Source: Streptomyces hokutonensis (GTDB taxonomy: Bacteria; Actinomycetota; Actinomycetes; Streptomycetales; Streptomycetaceae). From it: a stretch of 48,874 nt of DNA. Made by a program: the position numbers and the translations under genes. Where the stretch lies: NCBI RefSeq assembly GCF_000376565.1, contig NZ_BARG01000028.1:1-48874 (forward strand), read 5' to 3'. Below, one piece after another: positions 41,791 through 48,874 of the stretch. Numbering within the stretch: position 1 is the first letter of the stretch; the number at the start of each line of letters is the position of its first letter. Under the pieces are notes generated by a model, which worked only from the letters and a program-made list of their open reading frames with translations, was not told the DNA's origin and made no database searches.

Positions 41791-42489
41791 ATGGCGGGCA
41801 TGGCTACACATGTGATCACCGGGGCCGGTTCCGGCATCGGCGCGGCCGTCGCCCGCCGGCTGCACGCGCGCGGGGACGACCTCGTGCTCCACGCGCGCGA
41901 CGCGGGCCGCGCGATGGAACTGGCGGCGGAGTACCCCGGGGCGCGCACCCTGGTCGGCGACCTCGCGGACCCCGACCGGCTCAGCTGGGCGTTCTCCCAC
42001 CAGAGCCTGCCCGACCGGGTGGACACGCTCCTGCACATCGCGGGGGTGGTCGACCTCGGCCCGGTGGGCGAGCTGACCCCGAAGACCTGGCACCACCAGC
42101 TCAACGTCAACCTGGTCGCGCCCGCCGAACTGACCCGTCACTTCCTGCCCCAACTCCGCGCGGCCCGCGGCCACGTGCTCTTCGTCAACTCCGGCGCGGG
42201 CCTGCGGGCGAGCGCCGACTGGTCCGCGTACGCCGCCTCCAAGCACGGGCTGAAGGCCCTGGCGGACTCCCTCCGCCACGAGGAACACCCCAACGGCGTC
42301 CGCGTCACCTCCGTCTACCCCGGCCGCACCGCCGGCCCCATGCAGGCCAAGGTCCACCAGCAGGAGGGCAAGCCCTACGACCCCTCCCAGTGGATCGACC
42401 CCGAGTCCGTCGCCACGACGATCCTCATGGCGATCGACCTGCCGGCGGACGCGGAGGTCAACGACCTGACGGTGCGGCCGGGAAGGTGA
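41791..42489 (+). CDS. Short-chain dehydrogenase/reductase
   Basis: A 232-residue NAD(P)-dependent oxidoreductase starting at ATG 41791 (an ATG nine bases later is equally possible). The cofactor motif is ITGAGSGIGAAVARRL, LVGDLADPD binds the adenine, LLHIAGVVDLG replaces the usual NNAG, and the catalytic Ser and YxxxK are FVNSGAGLRA and SAYAASKHGLKALA. YPGRTAGPMQ closes the active site. The substrate is unknown. The next gene starts within its stop codon, so the two are co-translated. Confidence 0.95.
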   Translation: MAGMATHVITGAGSGIGAAVARRLHARGDDLVLHARDAGRAMELAAEYPGARTLVGDLADPDRLSWAFSHQSLPDRVDTLLHIAGVVDLGPVGELTPKTWHHQLNVNLVAPAELTRHFLPQLRAARGHVLFVNSGAGLRASADWSAYAASKHGLKALADSLRHEEHPNGVRVTSVYPGRTAGPMQAKVHQQEGKPYDPSQWIDPESVATTILMAIDLPADAEVNDLTVRPGR

Positions 42490-42899
42490 CCCGGAAGGTG
42501 ACGGGGCCGGAGCGATCGCGCGGGGCGAACGGCGCGGAGGTCCGGGACTGGCTCGACGAGGTCTGGGGTCGGACGGAGGCCGCGTTGGTCCTCGTAGGCG
42601 GCGACAACGGCGGGCCGCTCGCCGAGCGAAGGATCTGTGGCGAGGTCTTCGACCCCGAGGACGTCGCGGAACTGCGGGCTCTCACCACGACCGGCGAGTT
42701 CGCGAACGACATCTGCCGCTGCCACGGCAGCGTGACCATTGCGCTTCTCGACGCGGAGTGCGAGTTCATCGGGAGTGGCAGCGTGCACGGCGAGACGGAC
42801 GTCTCCTGGGAGCGCGGCCGATTCCGGAACAACCTGGAGGTGGCGGATCCGGAGCGGCTGGTCGCGTTCCTGGAGCGGCACGGCATCCGGATGCGCTGA
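42486..42899 (+). CDS. Hypothetical protein coupled to the SDR gene
   Basis: A 137-residue protein. The GTG at 42486 overlaps the SDR stop as GTGA; a second in-frame GTG twelve bases later is possible. The protein is acidic and mixed alpha/beta: VRDWLDEVWGRTEAALVLVG, FDPEDVAELRALTTTGEFAN, DICRCHGSVTIALLDAECEF, IGSGSVHGETDVSWERG and LVAFLERHGIRMR. One CRCHG segment could bind metal, but there is no clear site. It looks like a small immunity-type or DUF protein; I do not recognise the family. Confidence 0.82.
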   Translation: MTRKVTGPERSRGANGAEVRDWLDEVWGRTEAALVLVGGDNGGPLAERRICGEVFDPEDVAELRALTTTGEFANDICRCHGSVTIALLDAECEFIGSGSVHGETDVSWERGRFRNNLEVADPERLVAFLERHGIRMR

Positions 42900-42945
42900 A
42901 GCCCGGGGGCGTCATCCCTGCCCCAGGGTTCCGTAGGCTGCCGGG

Positions 42946-43953
42946 GTGAGCAACAACAGCCAGTTCAGCTTCGGTCCGGCCACCGGTGTCGGTTCCCTGC
43001 CCGGAGGCGATGCCCGGGAGGCCGCCAAGACCGCGACCGGGGCCTTCGAGGACTTTCCGTTTCTGCCCGAGCTGCCCGCTCGGGGGCCCGGTGCGGACAT
43101 GATCGGGCGGACCATCGGGCTGCTCGTCGAGGTGTACGCGCGCGTGGAGCCCAGCGGTTGGCGGATCGGGGACCGGCCGGGGCGGGACACCAAGCGGGCG
43201 TGGGCGTGGCTGGGGGAGGACCTCGACGCGTTCGAGGAGTTCACGCAGGGCTACGAGGGACCACTCAAGGTGCAGGCCGTGGGGCCCTGGACGCTTGCCG
43301 CCGGCCTGGAGTTGAGGAACGGCGAGGCCGTGCTCTCCGACCCCGGCGCCTGCCGCGACCTCGCCGGCTCGCTCGCCGAGGGCCTGCGCAACCACCTCGC
43401 CGAGGTCCAACGCCGCGTCCCCGGCGCCCAGATCGTGCTGCAGCTCGACGAGCCGTCCCTGATCGGCGTACTGCGCGGACACGTCAGATCCGCCAGCGGC
43501 TACCGCACCTACCGCGCCGTAGACCGCCAACTCGTCGAGAGTACCCTCCGCGAGGTCGTCGGAGTGCACGCGAACGGCCCGGTCGTCGTGCACTCCTGCG
43601 CGCCGGACGTGCCGTTCGCCCTGCTGCGTCGGGCGGGTGCCGCCGGGGTCTCCTTCGACTTCTCGCTCCTCACCGAGCGTGACGACGACGTGATCGGCGA
43701 GGCGGTCGAGGCCGGCACCCGGCTCTTCGCCGGTGTCGTGCCGGGCACGGACACCGCATTGTCAGACCCTGCCGGTAGCGTCATGGGTGTCAGGACGCTG
43801 TGGCGCAGGCTGGGGCTGCGACCGGGACTGCTCGCGGAGGCGGTCACCATCACCCCGGCGTGCGGACTCGCGGGGGCTTCCCCCGAGTACGCGCGCCATG
43901 CTCTCGCCCACTGCGTCCGGGCGGCGAGATCCCTCGCGGACAACCCTGAGTGA
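42946..43953 (+). CDS. MetE C-terminal-domain-like protein (cobalamin-independent methionine synthase family)
   Basis: A 335-residue protein starting at GTG 42946. It covers only the catalytic C-terminal barrel of MetE (full MetE is about 750 residues). GVGSLPGGDAREAAK begins the barrel. VVVHSCAPDVPF has the H-x-C zinc pair and TITPACGLAGASPEYA the second zinc Cys. QIVLQLDEPSL matches the conserved DEP segment. The third ligand position, usually Glu, reads FDFSLL, so methyltransfer chemistry is plausible but the substrate is uncertain. It lies 15 bases before ligA and probably shares its transcript. Confidence 0.9.
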   Translation: MSNNSQFSFGPATGVGSLPGGDAREAAKTATGAFEDFPFLPELPARGPGADMIGRTIGLLVEVYARVEPSGWRIGDRPGRDTKRAWAWLGEDLDAFEEFTQGYEGPLKVQAVGPWTLAAGLELRNGEAVLSDPGACRDLAGSLAEGLRNHLAEVQRRVPGAQIVLQLDEPSLIGVLRGHVRSASGYRTYRAVDRQLVESTLREVVGVHANGPVVVHSCAPDVPFALLRRAGAAGVSFDFSLLTERDDDVIGEAVEAGTRLFAGVVPGTDTALSDPAGSVMGVRTLWRRLGLRPGLLAEAVTITPACGLAGASPEYARHALAHCVRAARSLADNPE

Positions 43954-43968
43954 CGGAAGGACGACACG

Positions 43969-46161
43969 GTGGCCGGCGACAAGGAAGCGGAGACGGCGGT
44001 GCCCGCAGCGGCACGGGAGAAGCACGCGCAGCTCGCTGAGCAGATCGAGGAGCACCGCTTCCGTTACTACGTGAACGACGCCCCGGTCGTCAGCGACGCG
44101 GAGTTCGACAAACTCCTGCGCTCTCTCGAGGCGTTGGAGGAGGAGTACCCGGAGCTGCGCACGCCGGACTCCCCGACGCAGAAGGTCGCGGGGGCGTACG
44201 AGACGGAGTTCACCTCCGTCGTCCACCGCTCCCGCATGCTCTCCCTGGACAACGCCTTCGAGGACCTGGAGCTGGCGGCCTGGGCCGAGCGCGTCCACAA
44301 GGACGTCGGCGCCTCCGACTACCACTTCCTGTGCGAGCTGAAGGTCGACGGCCTCGCCGTCAACCTGACGTATGAGCAGGGCCGCCTCACGCGCGCGGCG
44401 ACCCGCGGCGACGGCCGTACGGGCGAGGACATCACGCCCAACGTCCGGACGATCGCCGAGATCCCGGACCGGCTGACCGGCGAGCGCGTGCCCGACCTCG
44501 TGGAGATCCGCGGCGAGGTCTACTTCCCGATGGAGAAGTTCGAGGAGCTCAACGCCCGCCTGGTCGAGGCCGGCGACAAGCCCTTCGCCAACCCCCGTAA
44601 CGCGGCGGCGGGTTCACTCCGCCAGAAGGACCCGCGCGTCACCGCAGGCCGCCCGCTGCACATGGTCGTGCACGGCATCGGCGCCCTGGAGGGCTTCGAC
44701 CCCCTCACCCGCCTCTCCGAGGCGTACGACCTCCTCAAGACCTGGGGCCTGCCCACCTCCTCGCACAACAGGGTGGTCGACGACCTCGACGGCGTACGGG
44801 AGTTCATCCGGTACTACGGCGAGAACCGGCACTCCGTCGCACACGAGATCGACGGCGTGGTCGTCAAGCTCGACGAGATCCCCCTCCAGGGACGCCTCGG
44901 CTCCACCTCCCGCGCCCCGCGCTGGGCGATCGCGTGGAAGTACGCGCCCGAGGAGGTCAACACCAAGCTGGTCAACATCCGCGTGGGCGTGGGCCGTACG
45001 GGCCGGGTGACGCCGTACGCCCAGGTCGAGCCGGTCACGGTGGCCGGCTCGGAGGTCGAGTTCGCGACGCTGCACAACCAGGAGGTCGTCAAGGCCAAGG
45101 GCGTCCTCATCGGCGACACGGTGGTGCTGCGCAAGGCCGGTGACGTGATCCCGGAGATCCTCGGCCCGGTCGCCGATCTGCGCGACGGCAGCGAGCGGGA
45201 GTTCGTGATGCCCGCCGAGTGCCCCGAGTGCGGTACGCCGCTGCGGCCCATGAAGGAGGGCGACATCGACCTCCGCTGCCCGAACGCCCGCACCTGCCCT
45301 GCCCAGTTGAGGGAGCGGCTCTTCTACCTCGCGGGCCGCAAGGCGCTGGACATCGACCACTTCGGCTATGTGTCGGCCGCCGCCCTCACCAAGCCGCTGG
45401 AGCCGGCGGAGCCGCCGCTGAAGGACGAGGGCGACCTGTTCGGCCTCACCATCGAGCAGTTGCTGCCCATCAAGGCGTACGTCCTCGACCAGGACAGCGG
45501 GCTGCCCAAGCGCGACCCGAAGACCGGCGAGGAGAAGATCGCGACGGTCTTCGCCAACCAGCAGGGCGAGCCGAAGAAGAACGCGCTCGCGATGCTGGAG
45601 ACCATCGCGGCGGCCAAGGAGAGCCCGCTCGCCCGCATCCTCACCGGCCTGTCGATCCGTCATGTCGGCCCGGTCGCCGCCGAGGCGCTGGCCCGCGAGT
45701 TCCGCTCGATCGAGCGTATCGAGCAGGCCGACGAGGTGGAGCTGGCGAACACGGACGGCGTCGGGCCGATCATCGCCGCCTCCCTCAAGGAGTGGTTCGC
45801 CGAGGACTGGCACCAGGAGATCCTGCGCAAGTGGCGGGCGGCCGGGGTCCGGATGGAGGACGAGGGGTCCGGCGAGGACGAGGGCCCGCGTCCGCTCGAA
45901 GGACTGACCGTCGTCGTGACCGGCACACTCGAACACTTCACGCGGGACGGGGCGAAGGACGCCCTGCAGAGCCGGGGAGCGAAAGTGACCGGTTCTGTTT
46001 CGAAGAAGACGTCTTTCGTCGTCGTAGGTGACAATCCTGGTTCCAAGTACGACAAGGCGATGCAGGTCAAGGTGCCGGTTCTGAACGAGGACGGCTTCAC
46101 CGTTCTGCTGGAACAGGGCCCCGAGGCGGCCGCCGAAGTCGCGCTTCCGGCCGAGGAGTAG
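43969..46161 (+). CDS. ligA: NAD-dependent DNA ligase
   Basis: A 730-residue ligase joining nicks during replication and repair. The GTG at 43969 follows ggaagg. Domain Ia (about 20-80) has the NAD-contacting HRFRYYVNDAPVVSDAEFDK. The adenylation motif is CELKVDGLAVNL with K125. The OB fold, a four-Cys zinc finger (CPECGTPLRP ... CPNARTCPAQL), the helix-hairpin-helix array and a C-terminal BRCT domain (about 640-715, GLTVVVTGTLEHFTRDGAKD) follow. It is about 60 residues longer than E. coli LigA, chiefly by an insert near 470-515 (FGYVSAAALTKPLEPAEPPL and LDQDSGLPKRDPKTGEEK), as in other Streptomyces. The identification is secure. Confidence 0.98.
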   Translation: MAGDKEAETAVPAAAREKHAQLAEQIEEHRFRYYVNDAPVVSDAEFDKLLRSLEALEEEYPELRTPDSPTQKVAGAYETEFTSVVHRSRMLSLDNAFEDLELAAWAERVHKDVGASDYHFLCELKVDGLAVNLTYEQGRLTRAATRGDGRTGEDITPNVRTIAEIPDRLTGERVPDLVEIRGEVYFPMEKFEELNARLVEAGDKPFANPRNAAAGSLRQKDPRVTAGRPLHMVVHGIGALEGFDPLTRLSEAYDLLKTWGLPTSSHNRVVDDLDGVREFIRYYGENRHSVAHEIDGVVVKLDEIPLQGRLGSTSRAPRWAIAWKYAPEEVNTKLVNIRVGVGRTGRVTPYAQVEPVTVAGSEVEFATLHNQEVVKAKGVLIGDTVVLRKAGDVIPEILGPVADLRDGSEREFVMPAECPECGTPLRPMKEGDIDLRCPNARTCPAQLRERLFYLAGRKALDIDHFGYVSAAALTKPLEPAEPPLKDEGDLFGLTIEQLLPIKAYVLDQDSGLPKRDPKTGEEKIATVFANQQGEPKKNALAMLETIAAAKESPLARILTGLSIRHVGPVAAEALAREFRSIERIEQADEVELANTDGVGPIIAASLKEWFAEDWHQEILRKWRAAGVRMEDEGSGEDEGPRPLEGLTVVVTGTLEHFTRDGAKDALQSRGAKVTGSVSKKTSFVVVGDNPGSKYDKAMQVKVPVLNEDGFTVLLEQGPEAAAEVALPAEE

Positions 46162-46179
46162 CGAGGAGCAGCGGTTGAA

Positions 46180-46219
46180 GGCCACCCGATCGGCGCATAC
46201 CAGATGCATACGGGTGGCC
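46180..46219 (+). terminator. Candidate terminator after ligA
   Basis: ggccacccg (46180-46188) pairs with cgggtggcc (46211-46219), nine perfect pairs around a 22-base loop, starting 18 bases after the ligA stop. No T-tract. The rest of the 270-base gap to the next gene shows no gene; its promoter must be there. Confidence 0.65.
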
Positions 46220-46431
46220 GGGTCGCATTCGGGCAACCGTCTACGACCGCTGCCCGTGGAAGCCTTCTGCGGCCTACTGTTGAGGTGTGCACCTGCCGTG
46301 CCCAGCTGCGGTTGGGGCAACCCCCTGCTCTTGGTGAGCAAGGGGAAGGGTTTTCCAAACGCGGTTCCGTTGATGGAAGTCGGGCATCGGACCGCGTGGC
46401 GTGGGCACCGCCGGCTGTGAGAGGGACGGGA

Positions 46432-48693
46432 ATGGAACCGACCGAGAGCGCGCCCCCGGACTCACTCCTGCGCCGGCTCACCGGCGCCTGGCGGGAGAGT
46501 CGTTGGGGAGCGCGCCCCGTGGAGCGTCCGGGCAGCACCCAGCCGCGCGCCACCGGACAGTACTCCACACCGGACGCGCGCCACGACGCACCGCTCTCCG
46601 CCAACCACGCCTCCGCACTGCCGGGCGGCGAAAGCGGACGGCACCTCAACTGGCCCGCGCTGCCCACGGCGGTGGTGGCCGCGGCCGGCTTCGTCCTGGG
46701 TGCCGGCTTCTTCCGCGCGTTCACCGGCGACCATGCGCTCTTCCCGTCCGGCACCGTCGGCTGGTCGCTGGCCGTCCTCACCGGCATCATCGTCGGCCAC
46801 CTGGTCGCCCTCGGCCGCGCCCGCTGGTGGGGCGGCACCGGCTCGGGCGCCGCCCTCACCCTCGGCGTCCTGCTGCTCTACGGCTGGGTCGCCGCGGGCA
46901 TGGTCAGCCTCACCGTCGTCGTCCTGGTCGGCATAGCCCGCCGCAACCGCTGGCGCCAGGGCGTGCTGCACGGCGCGGTCGACATCCTCGGCATAGCCGC
47001 CGGAGCGCTCGTCCTCGGCGCGTTCGGCCGGGTGCCGTCCGTCGAGAAGCCGTGGAACCCGGACACCTGGACGGTCTACACCGCCCCCGAAGTGATCCTG
47101 GTCGCCCTCGCCTATCTCGCCGTGACCCGCACCCTGCTCTGGTACCTGCACGCCCCGCGCCACGGCGGACTGCCCACCGTCGCCCGCACCGCCCTGCTCA
47201 GACAGGGCCTTGTCGCGGTCGCCCTGCTCGGCATCGCCCCGCTGATCTGTGTGGTCGCGGTCGCCCAGCCGGTCCTGCTGCCCCTCTTCTCGATCCCGCT
47301 CATAGCCCTCGACTCCACGCTGTGGATGGCCCGCGCCAGGGCCGAGGAGCAACTGCGCGACCCGCTGACCGGGCTGCCCAACCGGCAGTGGCTCCTGGAG
47401 CGCATCTGGACCGCCCTGGACGACGCCGAACGCATCGGCGCCAAGGCCGCGCTCATGCTGATCGACCTCGACCGGTTCCGATCGGTCAACGACACTCTCG
47501 GTCATCTGGCCGGTGACCGGCTGCTGTTGCAGATAGCCGACCGGCTGCGGGTGGCGCTGCCGCGCGGGGCGGAGGCCGCGCGGCTCGGCGGCGACGAGTT
47601 CGCCGTACTGCTGCCCGTCGCCGACTCCACGACGTCCGCGACCCGGGTCGCCCGCAACCTCGTCGCCGCGCTCAGCTCCCCGCTCGACCTCGACGGGCTC
47701 ACCCTCGTCCTGGAGGCCAGCGCGGGCGTCGCCGTCTTCCCCGACCACGCCCTCGACGCCGAGGGACTGCTGCGCCGGGCGGACGTCGCGATGTACCAGG
47801 CGAAGCGGGACCGTACGGGCGTGGAGGTCTACGAGTCCAAGCGGGACTCCAACACCCCCGACCGGCTCGGCCTCCTCGGTGATCTGCGCCGTGCCCTCGA
47901 CGCGCACGAGGTGCAGGTCCACTACCAGCCCAAGGTCCGCTTCGACGGCCAGGTCGCCGGCCTCGAGGCGCTGGTGCGGTGGGTGCATCCCGAGCGCGGG
48001 AAGGTGCCGCCGGACGAGTTCATAGCGATCGCCGAGTCGTCCGGTCTGATGCCCCATCTCACCGAGTACGTGCTCGACACGGCCCTCGCCCAGGTCGCCA
48101 GGTGGCGGGCTCAGGGCCTCTTCGTACCGGTCGCGGTCAACGTCTCCCCGCGCGATGTGCACACCCCCGGATTCGCGGGCTCGGTCGCCGCGCGCCTCGC
48201 CCGGCACGGTGTCCCGGCGGGCTCGCTCCAGCTGGAGATAACCGAGCACGTCCTCCTGGAGGACCCCCAGCGCGCCGCCGACACGCTCAACGGCCTGACC
48301 GGCCACGGCGTCAAGATGTCCCTCGACGACTTCGGCACGGGGTACTCGTCCCTTGTGCATCTACGACGGCTCCCCGTCAGCGAGTTGAAGATCGACCGGT
48401 CGTTCGTGGCGCGGCTCGCGGTGGACACGGAGGACGCGGAGATCGTGCGGTGCACGGTGGATCTCGCGCACTCGCTCGGGCTTCTCGTCGTCGCGGAGGG
48501 TGTCGAGGACGACGAGACGTGGGAGCGGTTGCGGGACCTGGGCTGCGACGCCGTACAGGGGTGGCTGGTCGCTGCGGCGATGCCGCCGGAGGACATGACG
48601 GCGTGGTTGCTGGCGCGGGGGTCTCGGGGGTGGCAGCGGCCGCGTGCCGCGTTGCCTGCGGCTGCGGCGGATGATCCGGGGAGGCTCGGCTGA
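46432..48693 (+). CDS. rmdB: Membrane GGDEF-EAL cyclic-di-GMP protein (RmdB-like)
   Basis: A 753-residue protein, ATG at 46432 after gagaggga. A 75-residue polar N-terminus is followed by about eight membrane helices (75-300; for example ALPTAVVAAAGFVLGAGFF and LVAVALLGIAPLICVVAVAQ). The GGDEF domain (about 310-470) keeps RLGGDEFAVLLP at 384-395 and DPLTGLPNR at its start. The EAL domain (about 485-735) keeps EALVRW at 512, DDFGTGYSSLVHL and LKIDRSFV, so both look competent. Known: S. coelicolor RmdB (SCO5495, next to ligA) is a phosphodiesterase that lowers c-di-GMP and promotes aerial mycelium formation. Gene order supports orthology. The final 40 residues are Ala/Gly/Arg-rich. Confidence 0.93.
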   Translation: MEPTESAPPDSLLRRLTGAWRESRWGARPVERPGSTQPRATGQYSTPDARHDAPLSANHASALPGGESGRHLNWPALPTAVVAAAGFVLGAGFFRAFTGDHALFPSGTVGWSLAVLTGIIVGHLVALGRARWWGGTGSGAALTLGVLLLYGWVAAGMVSLTVVVLVGIARRNRWRQGVLHGAVDILGIAAGALVLGAFGRVPSVEKPWNPDTWTVYTAPEVILVALAYLAVTRTLLWYLHAPRHGGLPTVARTALLRQGLVAVALLGIAPLICVVAVAQPVLLPLFSIPLIALDSTLWMARARAEEQLRDPLTGLPNRQWLLERIWTALDDAERIGAKAALMLIDLDRFRSVNDTLGHLAGDRLLLQIADRLRVALPRGAEAARLGGDEFAVLLPVADSTTSATRVARNLVAALSSPLDLDGLTLVLEASAGVAVFPDHALDAEGLLRRADVAMYQAKRDRTGVEVYESKRDSNTPDRLGLLGDLRRALDAHEVQVHYQPKVRFDGQVAGLEALVRWVHPERGKVPPDEFIAIAESSGLMPHLTEYVLDTALAQVARWRAQGLFVPVAVNVSPRDVHTPGFAGSVAARLARHGVPAGSLQLEITEHVLLEDPQRAADTLNGLTGHGVKMSLDDFGTGYSSLVHLRRLPVSELKIDRSFVARLAVDTEDAEIVRCTVDLAHSLGLLVVAEGVEDDETWERLRDLGCDAVQGWLVAAAMPPEDMTAWLLARGSRGWQRPRAALPAAAADDPGRLG

Positions 48694-48736
48694 AAGGCTG
48701 CGCCTACTGGGGAGGGGCTTCTGCCGGTTCGCGGCT

Positions 48737-48872
48737 GCGGGTGCGTCGTGGCCGGTCGCGCAGTTCCCCGCGCCCCTGATAGCGCACGCCCTGTTGTGAA
48801 GTGGGCGATCGGCTGCTGTGGGCGCGCCCGTGCGGCGGAGCGGCAAATCGACACGGTCCCGCGCCCCTGATA
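48737..48872 (+). repeat. Dispersed Streptomyces-type intergenic repeat, copy 2
   Basis: The 181 bases after rmdB hold no gene. A 16-base block at 48737-48752 is identical (inverted) to 17223-17238, and 48832-48854 matches 17188-17210 with two mismatches. Within this stretch cccgcgcccctgata occurs twice (48767-48781 and 48858-48872). The cgcagttccccgcgcccct wording is, from memory, widespread between Streptomyces genes. Confidence 0.88.
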
Positions 48873-48874
48873 AC

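Overview
The window is high-GC actinobacterial chromosome, almost certainly Streptomyces. The signs are strong third-position GC bias, GTG and TTG starts with GGAGG-type leaders, a twin-aminoacyl layout of Tat/lipoprotein exported proteins, a mycothiol-type TIGR03086 protein, an actinobacterial gcvT-gcvH-glyA-sdaA cluster, and a final gene that matches the c-di-GMP phosphodiesterase RmdB. From memory, the order sdaA-glyA-gcvH-gcvT ... oligopeptide ABC transporter ... cysteine desulfurase ... mnmA ... ligA ... rmdB follows the conserved core of S. coelicolor (roughly SCO5469-SCO5495). This was not checked by search.

Positions 1-10748 are the accessory part and the most interesting. Seven minus-strand genes lie end to end with 4- to 20-base overlaps: a degenerate J-domain protein, an Hsp70 ATPase with a rebuilt C-terminus, a probable pseudokinase-TPR protein, a membrane-anchored TPR-like protein, a small helical protein, a large TPR-like protein, and a TIR-domain/beta-propeller protein that runs off the left edge. 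Divergent from them is a plus-strand pair: a SLOG-family Rossmann protein and a SLATT/RipA-like membrane protein. TIR (NAD-derived signals), SLOG (binding of such signals) and a small membrane effector are all recurring parts of bacterial immune systems. The combination with a dedicated chaperone pair and TPR/pseudokinase scaffolds looks like an undescribed or barely described conflict system.

Positions 10857-15520 hold glycine and serine metabolism: sdaA, glyA, gcvH and gcvT, read leftward under a tandem glycine riboswitch. The logic is that excess glycine turns on glycine cleavage, glycine-serine interconversion and serine deamination. Positions 15615-18156 hold a P-loop kinase-like protein and two SseB-family genes ending at a strong terminator. 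Next come a small secreted protein and about 1.1 kb of non-coding DNA. Positions 19876-26257 carry a five-gene oligopeptide ABC transporter with hairpins at one internal junction and at its end.

Positions 26379-36195 are mixed housekeeping and regulatory genes: an M1 peptidase, a TRIC-type channel that overlaps a membrane esterase tail to tail, a thioesterase-like protein, a TIGR03086 protein divergent from a WYL regulator, a Gly-rich lipoprotein, a FabR-like TetR regulator with two matching operator-like sites, small membrane proteins, and a cysteine desulfurase. An intergenic tandem repeat of about 132 bases occupies 30828-31336. Positions 36242-48693 hold a Tat-exported multicopper oxidase, a Tat-type amidase, mnmA (which would use sulfur supplied by a desulfurase such as the one upstream), a hydrolase, DUF427, LOG-like and SDR genes, a MetE-like protein, ligA and rmdB. 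A dispersed intergenic repeat occurs at 17188-17238 and again at the right end. I saw no rRNA, tRNA, CRISPR array or insertion sequence.
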